A stretch of 32,500 bases of DNA from Neocallimastix lanati (nom. inval.) (taxonomy: Eukaryota; Neocallimastigomycota; Neocallimastigomycetes; Neocallimastigales; Neocallimastigaceae): assembly GCA_016946835.1 (NCBI GenBank), contig JACVTC010000050.1:627501-660000 (forward strand), given 5' to 3'. A program made the position numbers and the translations under genes. The notes under the pieces were generated by a model that was not told where the DNA came from, did not search any database, and saw nothing but the letters and a program-made list of their open reading frames with translations. Position 1 is the stretch's first letter. Each line of letters opens with the position of its first letter. This document shows positions 14,101 to 30,051 of the stretch, in pieces.

Positions 14101-15483
14101 ATGTTTATATAGATTAAAATAAATATAGATGTATAATATATTTATATAAATTTCATTAAAAAAAATTATACAATTTTATTTTAAAATATTACAGTATCAT
14201 TTGCCCAAGCAATATATTCATTTCTCCATCGAATTGTACTAATACGACCTTCACCAGAAAATATTACATTATCTTTATATCCAAACCAACCTTATATATC
14301 AATTAATCATTCAAAAGATATATTTACAAATAAGTTACATTTATTATTAATATTATATATTATAAAAATAATTTATATATATATTTTGCAATTATTATAT
14401 ATTAAAAAATAAAATTAAAGAAATTTAATAATTGCATTATCTTTTTAGTATTATTATTTAATAATATATATAATTAATATTTATAGGAATATATTATATA
14501 TACCTTTCCAACTTAAAATTAATTGTTCCGCTGTACCACCTGAAGCGAATTGTCTTGAACTCTTTCTACTAAAATTAGGCTCTAAAGCAACAGCTTTTAC
14601 AGGTCTTTTATATGTATAATTATTAGATTCAGTATTATACAAACCATTTATTACTACACGGCCTTATGTTTATTAATAATAAAAATGAAAAAAAAAATAT
14701 GTTTTTGAAGAATTTTATTAAAAAAAAAAAAAACAATAACAAACAAATAATAGATATATAAGAGCTAAATAATTTCCTATAAAATTAGGTTATAAAAAAA
14801 TTATATTTACCATCATCAGAAGCACTAGCAATATATTCACCATTATCATCAATGCTAATTTGATTTATTGTTCCTGAATGACATTTAAAACGTTTAACAG
14901 AATTTCCTGTTAAATCAAGAATGTGTATCATACCATTATGTGTACCGACAGCCTTAAGTTATTTTAAATATTTAGCAGAAATATATAATAAGTATATATA
15001 TATATACATATATATATATATTTTATTATTTAAGATTTCAAATTACTTGATATTATAAACTATTAAATTTTTTAAATTTTATGAATAATTAATTTTTTCT
15101 ATTATTAATTTAATGAAATTTAAAACTAAATTACTTACTAAGAATCTATCAGATGCTGTTATAGTACTTATATCATCTCTTTTTAAAACTTCTGATATAT
15201 TACCGGTTATTATTTGATATTTTAATTTTGGTTCGATTTCATTTTCATCTTCACTGTCATTCTCTTCTTCATTTGATTCTTCGTCTAAATTAAAAGCATT
15301 GATAAGCGCTTGATTTTTCAAAATACTTTGTTTTAATTTAGGTTCTTTTGTTTCATCACTTTTTTCTACTTGATTTTTCTTTGAATTTTCTATGTTATCG
15401 GTATCATTTATTGTTTTATCAGTTTCAATAATTTCTTCCATATCAACTATAAATTCTTTACTTCCTTTCTTTTTATTTTCCAT
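9232..15483 (-). CDS. VPS41: VPS41, HOPS complex subunit with C-terminal RING-H2 (19 exons, 1179 aa)
   Basis: Exons in transcript order: 15483-15139, 14952-14811, 14662-14504, 14290-14193, 14068-13836, 13629-13500, 13416-13305, 13166-12945, 12834-12731, 12637-12545, 12319-12192, 12028-11581, 11410-11300, 11081-10884, 10786-10711, 10601-10465, 10327-10228, 10090-10046, 9890-9232. All phases join. VPS41 tethers membranes for fusion at the vacuole or lysosome and in the AP-3 route. Residues 1-85 are acidic and end in EPKLKYQ, as in animal VPS41. An N-terminal beta-propeller follows (DRFLAVGTHNG, RPVKAVALEPNFSRKSSRQF, IRWRNEYIAWAND), then a helical clathrin-heavy-chain-like region (DLEDHIDWLLDRQKYEEAL, PKYLHIYLDAL, LWEDLINYSMDKP). 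The C-terminal RING has C950xxC953, CRHWFHEKC at 974-982 and CPIC at 1114-1117. It is longer than the usual 850-1000 residues because of a Ser/Asn/Lys insert near 640-705 and a 131-residue insert inside the RING. The family call is very secure; single splice sites could shift by a few bases. Confidence 0.95.
11110..11193. repeat. (ATT)n microsatellite in VPS41 intron 13
   Basis: About 27 uninterrupted ATT units lie inside the intron between exons 13 and 14 of VPS41. They make a spurious plus-strand polyleucine frame. A shorter ATT array at 12464-12510 lies in intron 10. Confidence 0.95.
12464..12510. repeat. (ATT)n microsatellite in VPS41 intron 10
   Basis: About 15 perfect ATT units sit between exon 10 (12545-12637) and exon 11 (12192-12319). 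Confidence 0.95.
13696..13801. repeat. Paired long poly(A) runs in VPS41 intron 5 (poly(T) on the transcribed strand)
   Basis: Two A runs of roughly 43 and 35 bases are separated by a short GAAAG-containing spacer, all within the intron 13630-13835. In the pre-mRNA this is a uridine-rich tract. Exact lengths may be unreliable, because such runs are prone to sequencing error. Confidence 0.85.
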
Positions 15484-16481
15484 TTTTTTTTTTATATTTT
15501 ACCTATTTTTTCTTTTTTTGGTTATATTTTTATTTATTTCTTTTATTTATTAATTGATATTATATTATTATAATTATATTATATTATTACTATTATTATT
15601 ATTTAATATTTATTGAAATTTTAATAAACAATTCTCCATTAAAATGAAATTTCTAATTAGGAATTAATGCTAATATATATATATAATATCATTATATATA
15701 TATAAAAATGTTATATATAAAAAATGAATTAAATGTAAATACATAAAATATAAATATTCTAATATCTTACCTATTTAATTTTTTTTATTTATTTATTCTT
15801 ATTATTCTTTTTATTTTTTATTTATTTTTTTTTGTATATAAATTTTAAATATAAATTTTTCTTTATTTCCTTTTTTTTTTTTTTTTTTTTTTTTTTTTGA
15901 ATAAGTTCATATAATAGAAATAATTTATTTATTTTATATAAGTAATATACAAATTAATAAGATTAATAAAATTAATTAAATCAACGTATTTTTCTTATTA
16001 TTATAGTTTCCTTTATCAATTTTAATTTTGAATTTTTAATTGTATTTAACCTCTTTATACTTTTATTTATTGTTATTATTTTTTTAAAGTTTTATTTTTT
16101 GTTTTTCGTTATATTTAATTTATAAAATAAATTTATCAATATTCAAATTTACTTTTTATATAATTAAAACTCAAAGTTTTTATATTTTTTGGAATTGTCA
16201 TTGAAATAATGTTAATTATTCCCCATTTTTTATTGAAAATATAATATATTTATTATATTTTATAAATAATTTTTTGAATTGCTTGTGGATTCTATTTTTT
16301 GCTCTTGTTTTATTAAATAATTTATAATTGCTTAATATCTAATTAAACAACCAATTTGTTTAATCAAGAAATTTAATATCTATCTGACCTTAATAAATAA
16401 TTAAAATTATTTTTTTAATATTTTAATGTAATAATTAATTATTTAAATTATTTTTATTCAAAATTTTCATTATCCATATTA

Positions 16482-16532
16482 TATTTTATTTTATTTTATT
16501 TTATTTCATTTTATTTTATTTTATTTTATTTT
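16482..16532. repeat. (TTTTA)n pentanucleotide repeat
   Basis: About ten tandem TTTTA units occur, with one T-to-C change giving TTTCA. The repeat lies in the intergenic region upstream of UBC9. Confidence 0.85.
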
Positions 16533-16840
16533 TATTATTTTTATTAATTCATTATATTTATTAATATTTATTAATATATTATATTATATATTATTTTATT
16601 AATATGATTTACATTAAACTATTTAAATGTTCTGTTCTATTATTTAAATTTTTTTTATATTTAAGTTATCCGAAAATTTAAAATTTTTTGTTTCGAAAAT
16701 ACAATTTTACTTTTATATATTCATTACATTATATGCAATTAATTTTATAATATAAATTTAAATAAAATAAATACCTTTTTCACTTTTGTGGATTAATATT
16801 GACTGTGATGTTGATATACAAAAAATTATATAATTGTTTA

Positions 16841-16910
16841 TAAAAAAAATAATAGTAATGATATTAATGACATAATAAAAAAAATAATAGTAATGATATT
16901 AATGACATAA
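16841..16910. repeat. Exact 35-bp tandem duplication
   Basis: A 35-base unit starting TAAAAAAAATAATAGTAATG is repeated head-to-tail with no difference between the copies (16841-16875 and 16876-16910). Perfect identity suggests a recent event. It lies about 300 bp upstream of the UBC9 start codon. Confidence 0.95.
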
Positions 16911-17206
16911 TAAACGAACTTCATGTATTATCAAATGAGATATTTAAATATTAAATTCAATATTTTTCATTTTTATTAATAAAAATATTTAGTAAACTAG
17001 ATATAATATCAAATTATATAGTTTATGGAACTAATGTAAAATACATATATTAATGTGATAGATCACTTGACATTTATACTAAAAGCTGTTAATAAATATT
17101 TTATTATATTATTATATCTAACTTTTATTTTTTTTGTCTATATATAATTTAATTTTTTTTTTTTTTTTTTTATTAATATTATAAAATAGTATAGTTATAA
17201 CTAAAA

Positions 17207-19196
17207 ATGACATCTAAAAGTTTATGCGTCACTCGTTTAATTGAAGAAAGAAAATTGTGGAGAAAAGGTTATTATTAATCAAGTTTATTTTTTATTATTT
17301 ATGTCATATATAACAAAAATTTAGATTATATAATTATATTATTTATCAAATGAATAATTATAATTATAATTTCAAATTTTAAGAAATCACATTTTAGATT
17401 TTAAAAAGTTTTCATCTATAAAGATAATTAATTCGAAATCAGAGAAGAAAAAAAAATAATAATAGAAATAAAGTATAAATAAATATAAAATAAAATAAAT
17501 AAATAAATAAATTATATATATTAAGATAAATTTTAAATTAAAAGATTAAAGTATATATGTACTTTATTGAATCTTATATTTTTTTAAAATATTAAGATTA
17601 AACATATTATTAAAGATAATCTAATCAAATCAAAAAGTATTTTATAGATATTATCAAAACTACTGTTTTTACGCGGTATTTTTTTTTTTAATAATAAATT
17701 TCTTAATTTATATCCATAATAAATTAATTTGAATAAAAGTATACTAGGAAGTTTAAAAATTTATTATTTTTTATTGATATGTAAAAATTAAATTTTGGTA
17801 ATATTAAAAATATTTATAATATTAACGGTAATAATAATATAATAACAGTAGTATTAGGGAAAAAGATTATATTAAAATTCATAAATATATGAAAAAATCA
17901 TTAATTTTATTTTTTTAATGTATTTCTTATATATGTTTTTTACTTAGAAACGAATTACTAATTACTAATGATTATTTATTTTAATATTTAATTTATATTG
18001 TTGAACATGAAGATCACCCATATGGTTTTTGGGCTAGACCGGCAAAATTACCAAATGGTGATTTAGATATTATGAATTGGAATGCTGGTATTCCAGGAAA
18101 AGAGTAAAGATTTAAAATTAAATATGAAAAAAATTAAAATATATAAGATTATCTAAAAACGTAATTAAATTTCAAACTTTAATTAAAATAACATATTAAT
18201 AGAGGAACTGACTGGGAAGGGGGTGTATATAAATTACAAATGATATTTACAGAAGGTAATTAATTTAATATTTATAAATTTATAAATGTTAAATATTTAG
18301 AAAATGTAAAATTAATATTATATCTATATAATAAATTCAAGAATATCCTCAAAAACCACCAAAATGTAAATTCGTTCCACCACTCTTGTATGTATAAAAG
18401 ATAAATATATATATATAATTAATTATATTGCAAATTTTAAATTTTATTAAAAATGATAAAAAATTTCTAATTTATATTCAAAATAATTAATAATTGAATA
18501 ATTAAAAATCTAATAATTTAATTATAAAAATTCTAAATTAGTCATCCAAATGTATATCCATCAGGTAAAATAATATTTTATTAATATATAATAAAAATAA
18601 AAAATTATATTAACAATATAATAAATAATAAAGGAACTGTTTGCTTAAGTATTTTAAATGAGGATCAAGTAAGAACAAATTAAAAATTAAAAATTTATAT
18701 ACCACTACAAAGATATTAAATAATATAAAAGACAATATTAATATTTTTAAATATTTCTTAAAAAATAAAAATAAAAACAAAAATAAAAAAAAAAATAAAA
18801 TAAAAATAAGGATTGGAAGCCAAGTATTACTATAAAAGATATATTAACTGGTATTCAAGTATTATTAAATGAACCAAATCCAGACAGTCCTGCACAGGTA
18901 GATTTTTTCATATTAATATTATAAAATTTATTATTATATATATATATATTTTAATATATGAAAGACTTATTAGTATATAATATTATTATAAAATTAAAAA
19001 TAATAAAGGAAAAAGCATATTACTTATACATGAAAGATAAAGAAGCTTATGTTAAACATATAAAGCAACAAGCTAAAGTAAGTATAATCATATATAAATT
19101 ACTAAAAATTAAAATATATAGCATTTTAAAAAAAATTTTTTATATTTTTTATTATAAATACTTTTTTATATTATATTTTAGGAAAATGCTGAATAA
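17207..19196 (+). CDS. UBC9: UBC9, SUMO-conjugating enzyme E2 (9 exons, 159 aa)
   Basis: Exons are 17207-17267, 18013-18103, 18203-18255, 18342-18387, 18542-18564, 18634-18668, 18811-18897, 19009-19077 and 19182-19196; every phase joins. The enzyme takes SUMO from the E1 as a thioester on its catalytic Cys and passes it to target lysines, mainly in the nucleus. The N-terminal helix ([20 protein letters not shown]) carries the Ubc9-type RKxWRKDHP(F/Y)GF signature. The E2 HPN motif is at 85-87 (FHPNVYPSG), and the catalytic Cys is Cys95 in GTVCLSIL. The core follows with [16 protein letters not shown] and LLNEP. The length is the family norm (about 158). The EGTDWEGG segment and the basic N-terminus separate it from ubiquitin E2s. 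Two exons are tiny (23 and 35 nt), and intron 1 is the longest at 745 bp. Confidence 0.97.
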
Positions 19197-19531
19197 AATG
19201 AATATAAAATTATTTAAAATATATATATAATATATATACATTAATAGCAAAAACAATGATTTTTTTAAAAATATTTTTTAATATGAAACTTTTATACATA
19301 TTTATAAAAAGTATTAACTTATTTATATTCATTAATGAATAAAGAATAACTAAATAAAAATACTAATAATAAAAATTTAAAATAAACCTGAAGTAACAAA
19401 AAATAAAGGTTAATTTTTTTATTATGTAATATATAAAAAATTAAAGATTATTACTGCAAACTATTACTGTAAATTTTTTTCTTAAGTATAAAATAAAACT
19501 TTATCTCTTGTAAATTCAAATATTTATCAAT
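19197..19531. other. AT-rich 3' flank of UBC9, nothing recognised
   Basis: This interval separates the UBC9 stop codon from the broken ALYREF-like fragment. Neither strand shows a continuation of the RNA-recognition motif that breaks off at 19607, and I see no other feature. Confidence 0.6.
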
Positions 19532-19817
19532 TTAATTTGAATTTAGACTTTCATATTTCATTCTAAAATATAAATAGTATCGAAATACCCATGAGTTAAG
19601 GCTCACTTTTAGATCTTTTTCAGTAACTTTATATTCAAGATTTGAAATTATAATTTTTGAACAGTCGTCCTTCTTTCTTCTTGGAATTGAGTTTCTACTT
19701 ATATTGTTAGAGAGCTTACTAATAGTACAGTGACCACCATTATTACTATCTTCGCCTTTGATTTCTTTTTTTAAGATTTTTCCTCTTAGAAATAATTTCA
19801 TCAAGATTCATTCCCAT
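19532..19817 (-). pseudogene. Truncated, frameshifted fragment of an ALYREF/Yra1-type mRNA export adaptor
   Basis: From ATG at 19817 the frame reads MGMNLDEIISKRKNLKK, which resembles the N-terminal UAP56-binding motif (LDDIIK type) of ALYREF/REF proteins. At the A7 run (19766-19772 on the plus strand) this frame closes. A different frame takes over with KKEIKGEDSNNGG and, at 19657-19607, reaches SKIIISNLEYKVTEKDLK, the first strand and helix of an RNA-recognition motif with its RNP2 core IIISNL. The expected ELF continuation is missing. A GTGAGC immediately follows (19606-19601) and could be an old splice donor, but no further exon is visible down to UBC9. Known family members bind RNA and load the exporter onto mRNA. 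This copy is probably dead, although a sequencing error in the A run could account for the frameshift alone. Confidence 0.7.
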
Positions 19818-20178
19818 TCCTTCCAATATTGTAATTTATGTTTAATATTTTTAATTAAATTACACATTAATTATATACAATTAGAAATAAATTATTACAT
19901 CATTATTAACAAAAATACTAATATATTAACATGGAATATAACATTCAAATTTCCTAAAATATGGAATATACTTAGTCACAAAATTATAAATATTTGTTAA
20001 TTGTATTAAATAGAAAATTTAATTTAATAAGAGATTATCTAACTATGTATATAATATTTTATATTAGTTGTATTTTAAATTATATATATTAGAATATATA
20101 TATAATATTACATAGTATATTAGAATACCCATTAATAATTCATTCATTACTGAGACTTGTAATTTATTAAAATTATTG

Positions 20179-20188
20179 CCTTCATTAT
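20179..20188. repeat. Left target-site duplication, CCTTCATTAT
   Basis: The 10-mer CCTTCATTAT is repeated exactly at 20560-20569, just after the poly(A) tail of the element between them. Upstream of both copies an ATT is also shared, so the duplication may be about 13 bp with one indel. Confidence 0.75.
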
Positions 20189-20555
20189 TCAATGGTCAAC
20201 ACGTATACCCTGGGGTCAATAGTCCGGAGTTCGATTCCACCTTACCACCCAAAAATAACCCATTTGACAGTCTAATCCTAAATCGAACAAGTCATCTTCT
20301 ACAGTATGATCATGCTTCTCAGATATACATGCCTGAAGCGGTGTGATTCTGAGTATTGTAAATCCAAATTATTTTATGTGTTCACGTGATTATCACGTAT
20401 TCTGATAAATTTCCTAATTTGGAAAAGATTATGTAGTAGAGTAATAATGTTATAGTGTATGTGGTTGTGGCTTGCAGTATCCCCTCTATAAAGTTATCTG
20501 TTGTGGCTGGGATAATATGATCAGACTTATAAGGGAAAGTCTAAAAAAAAAAAAA
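20189..20555 (+). mobile_element. SINE-like retroposon with tRNA-related head and poly(A) tail
   Basis: This block of about 367 bp is clearly richer in G+C than its surroundings. Its head contains TTCAATGGTCA, like the A box/D-loop of tRNAs, and a perfect B box GTTCGATTC (consensus GWTCRANNC). The two are 34 bases apart (GG at 20194-20195 to G at 20229), the tRNA spacing of positions 19 to 53. A body of about 300 bp of unknown origin follows. The element ends in GGGAAAGTCT and a 13-A tail (20543-20555). It is flanked by the direct repeat CCTTCATTAT. These are the hallmarks of a tRNA-derived SINE moved by LINE machinery. The 5' end lies within the A box, so it is probably slightly 5'-truncated. 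The cloverleaf stems are not preserved, so it is not a working tRNA gene. Confidence 0.75.
20229..20237 (+). promoter_or_regulatory. RNA polymerase III B box in the SINE head
   Basis: GTTCGATTC matches the TFIIIC-binding B-box consensus GWTCRANNC at every position and sits at tRNA spacing from a degenerate A box. Pol III transcription of this copy is inference. Confidence 0.7.
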
Positions 20556-20559
20556 GATT

Positions 20560-20569
20560 CCTTCATTAT
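20560..20569. repeat. Right target-site duplication, CCTTCATTAT
   Basis: This is an exact copy of 20179-20188. It follows the 13-A tail after a four-base GATT step. Confidence 0.75.
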
Positions 20570-20840
20570 ATATCAATATCAAATAACCAAATGAAAAAAA
20601 CATCATTAAAATTCTTTATGAATAAAAAAAATTATTAAGTTTAAAAAAATAATAAGATATATTTATAATTAAATATTATTAATTAATTTGTTAATACAAT
20701 TACTATTATATTTTTAGTAATAGCCTATTAGATATTATTTATTTAAGAAATAGTATTGTTATATTATAAATATTAATGTTTAAATAATATATATGTTCTA
20801 ATTTATTATCTCTTTACAATATTTATTTATTTATTTTAAT

Positions 20841-20900
20841 ATGCCACATCATCGATTCAATGTGGATAAATCCAACTCTCCCATCCATTCTACTTAAAAA
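20841..20900 (+). other. GC-richer island, possible gene scrap
   Basis: From ATG at 20841 there are 18 sense codons (MPHHRFNVDKSNSPIHST) and TAA at 20895-20897. The island has several times the G+C of its flanks. The opposite strand is open as well (MDGRVGFIHIESMMWHIK). It could be a relic of a gene or mobile element, or a very short ORF. No family is recognised. Confidence 0.35.
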
Positions 20901-21328
20901 GCCAATTAATTAAATAATTTAAAAAAAGTTTAACTTTTCAAAAAATTAGTATATTTTACTTAAATTATCATGAAAAACCATCAATAATAACAATAATAGA
21001 AATAATAATAATAATTAATAATAATAATAAATGTTAAAAAGAACTGCTTTATCATATTTTAATTTTATCATATTATATTTTTTAAAAAAAAATACAATTA
21101 ATAAAACTTTAATAAAGAAAAATAATTTTATTATGTTTCATTATATAGCTTTTACTAATATTATATATAAATAATATTTTAAGCCTTTCAATAAATTTTA
21201 CATAGAGAATTAAATAATTGCAATATTGTATATAATCTAAGTATTGTTTCTTTATTTTTATTATTATATTAATTTCCTTATATCTTAAATTATAGTTTCT
21301 AATATTATTATATTATTATATTTTATTA

Positions 21329-21394
21329 CTTTAAACGCAATTTTTCTTCATTTTGAATAGTCTTTAAACGCAATTTTTCTTCATCTTGTATAGT
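21329..21394 (-). repeat. 33-bp tandem repeat encoding TIQ(D/N)EEKLRLK twice on the minus strand
   Basis: Two adjacent 33-bp copies (21329-21361 and 21362-21394) differ at two bases. On the minus strand each reads as 11 codons, TIQDEEKLRLK then TIQNEEKLRLK, followed directly by TAA. One of the two differences is synonymous and the other swaps Asn for Asp. A possible splice acceptor (TAAG) precedes the first copy. This could be the last exon or a relic of a coiled-coil protein; no upstream exons were found. Confidence 0.4.
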
Positions 21395-22638
21395 CTTAAT
21401 GTTTATTAATTAATATATTTATTTTTTTACTTTCAATTATGTAATTATATATAACTATAATTAAAATTTTCTCCAAATATTTAAGCTATTAGTAATATTA
21501 TTTCTAATAATATGATATTACTATAAATTCTATATTAAAGAAAAATAAAATATTTTTAAAGACTAATTAAAAATAAATAAAATCATTTTTTTTAATTTCA
21601 AATAAGAATTCACTAAATAATTCTAACAATTAATTAATAATATAATCAAAATATTAATTTCTAAATTAGAAGTTATTTTTTTACATAAGTATAAAGTAGT
21701 ATAAATAATTAAAATAAATAATTATTTAAATCAAAAGCAAAATAAGTATAAATAATAATTAATTAAAATGAGTTTTAATTTTGATATCAAGCCGGTTTTT
21801 ATTTTTTTTTTTTTTTATTTTTATTATTAAATGGATAATGTATTTTCATTTAAAATAAATTAATATTAAAATATATAAAATCATGAAATTAATATAAAAT
21901 AATATTATGTATATAGTATATATATAATAGTATTTACAATAATAAATTTAAAAAAAAAAGAAATATAATATTATAAATTTAATATCTAAACTGTAAAAGT
22001 TGGTTTTTATAATCATATAAAGTTTTATTTTGAAAATATTTAATAAAAAATAAAAAATAAAAAATATATATATCATAGAATTATTAGAAAAAAACATTTA
22101 TCATATATTATTAAAATTAATATATATTAATATTTATAATTAAAACGAATTTCCTTAATATATATTTTTAATGATAATATTAAAATATTACATATATAAA
22201 AGCTAATACTTATTTATTATATATATAAATTAGAAAAAAAAATTTTTTTTTTTTTTTTAGAAGTAGTTAAATTATAATTAATAAGAATAATATTAAAAAA
22301 ATTTTAAAACCGAGTTTTTTAAAAAATGATTTAATTATAAATATATCATCGGGTATTTTTTACTATTTTTAAAGAATAATACATAATTCAAAAATAAAAA
22401 AAAATAAAAAAAAAAATTATATATATATATATATATATATTATTAATATAAATATAATGAAAATAGTAAAAATAAAACACCCAATTAATGTATTAAAATA
22501 ATTAGTTTGAAATTTAATAATAAAAAAACCTTAAAAATAATAATTCTTATTCTAATAATATATTGTTATAATGGAAATTGATATAAATTAAATAAAAAAA
22601 AAAAAAAATAAAATAAAAAAATTAGTTATAATAAAATA

Positions 22639-28161
<5,523 letters not shown>

Positions 28162-28777
28162 TCAATAATTAGAGTAATAGCAGTAATAATTGAGAAATAG
28201 TAGTTATAATAGTAATAAAAATATAAACATATTTATATTTTAATTATTTTAATAAAAAAAAAAAAAAAAACTTCTAATTACGAATATATTATAATGCTTT
28301 TTGATGTATACTTAAAAATTTCTTAAATTAATCATCATGAATAAAATAATAAAATAAATTTTATATTATAACTAATATATATATAATTTTTTTTAAAAAA
28401 AAAAAAAAGACACGGATGTATATATATATATATGTTTGTATAATTTTGGAAGAGAATATAAAAATATAAAAATATAAAAATATAAAAAATATAAAAATAA
28501 AAATAAAAAAAAAAAAATAAATAAAAAAAAAAAAATAAAATAAAAAAAATAAAAATAAAAATAAAAATAAAAAAATAAAAAATAATATATATATTTAGTA
28601 AATGTTGAAATATTGAATATTTTTTTCTTCTCTGTTTTAATTGTTTTTAATTTTTTATAAATTTATATATATATATATATATATATAAAATTGATTTAAA
28701 ATTTATTTATTAAAATTCTTATCAATTATAATAAAAAAAATTATATTTTTTTTCATTAATTTTAATATAATTTAACA
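28162..28777. other. Short tail-to-tail spacer between CFAP92 and ASA1
   Basis: The 616-bp spacer holds only AT-rich DNA, AT dinucleotide runs and A-rich blocks with scattered T (28500-28580). Both transcripts must end here. No terminator-like structure is identifiable. Confidence 0.6.
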
Positions 28778-30005
28778 TTAATAAATTTTCCAAAGACTTA
28801 AACAACCATCTTTTGAACAAGATATTAGTTCATTAACTTTATTATTATCATTAGGATCTTTTCTTAAAAAATCTAATTCTTGCACGCCTTCTCTATGATA
28901 GGATAGTACTGCTAATGGTATTAATTTTTTAGCATGAAATATTCTTATTCTTTTCGTAATTTATATTATTAATAATTACAATTGTTGTTAATATATAGAG
29001 AATAATTATAACTAATAAATAATAAAATTAAATGAAAATTACTTAGAATCCCATCCTGCAGTTGCAAATATTTTATCATCATATCTAAATTTAACATCAG
29101 CAATACCACAAGTTCTCATTTTAATTTCTTTATATTTTGGATTTTTATTCTTGAAATTAAAAATTTTTTAAAAAAAAAGTTAGTACATTATAATAATTAA
29201 AATGTTTAAAAATAAAAATTTATTTTTCAGAGAAAAAAAAAAAAAAAAAAATTAATTTAACTTCATTTAATTCAAAATGAGCGATTATATTATCTGCTGA
29301 AACAGATACGCCATATTTCAATGAATTTGAGACATCAATCGAAAATACTATGCAGTTAGAGTAATTAAAATAATATTTATAAAAATTAATATAAAAATAG
29401 ATAATTAAATTATAAATCTTTATATATATTACTTTTATATATATAAATATAATACCTGGTTCAGAATGAAATTTATGATTCCAACAGATGCTTTTATTTT
29501 CTAAATCCCACATTATTACATTTCCATATTCATATCCTGATAATAAATATAGTTTCTGATATTTTTTAATTATCTTTATACACATACACATTCCTTAAAT
29601 TATATTATTTTTAGAATACCAATTAATTATTTTTATTTCAGATATAATAAATTTACCTTTAAACTAAAATAACTTAATATTTCAAAAAAAAAATAAAAAA
29701 AATAAAAAAAAAAAAAAAAAAAATAAAAATAAAATAATAATAAAAAAAAAATAATAATAATAACAATAATAATAATAATAAAGAAATATATATATTATAT
29801 TAAATCATATTTACCAGATTTAATATCATTATCATTAACCCCAATGTTTTCATATTTAATGAGTTTCAAATTTAAATCAATTACGTCTATCTTTGTTAAT
29901 TAAACATAAATTATATATATGCATATATATTACAAAATAAAAAAAATTATATTATTCAATTATTATATGTGAATATCTAAAAAAAAAAAAAATAAAATAA
30001 AATAA

Positions 30006-30051
<46 letters not shown>

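Larger units (their letters stand above)
15484..17206. promoter_or_regulatory. Shared upstream region of divergent VPS41 and UBC9
   Basis: VPS41 (-) and UBC9 (+) start 1.7 kb apart, pointing away from each other, so both promoters should lie here. Long T tracts occur near 15870-15898 and 17152-17170, the latter about 40 bases before the UBC9 ATG. A TTTTA pentanucleotide repeat (16482-16532) and a 35-bp duplication (16841-16910) lie inside. I cannot name a specific TATA box or factor site, because the base composition makes such matches meaningless. Confidence 0.5.
20570..22638. other. AT-rich intergenic region upstream of CFAP92
   Basis: It is mostly featureless AT-rich DNA leading to the CFAP92 start at 22639, whose promoter should lie in its last part. 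Two small anomalies, a GC-richer island at 20841-20900 and a 33-bp direct repeat at 21329-21394, are listed separately. Confidence 0.55.

Noticed and set aside
20177-20249. A functional tRNA gene
   Set aside because: Box spacing fits a tRNA, but the acceptor and T-arm stems do not pair and no anticodon arm can be drawn. The target-site duplication also begins inside the would-be 5' half.
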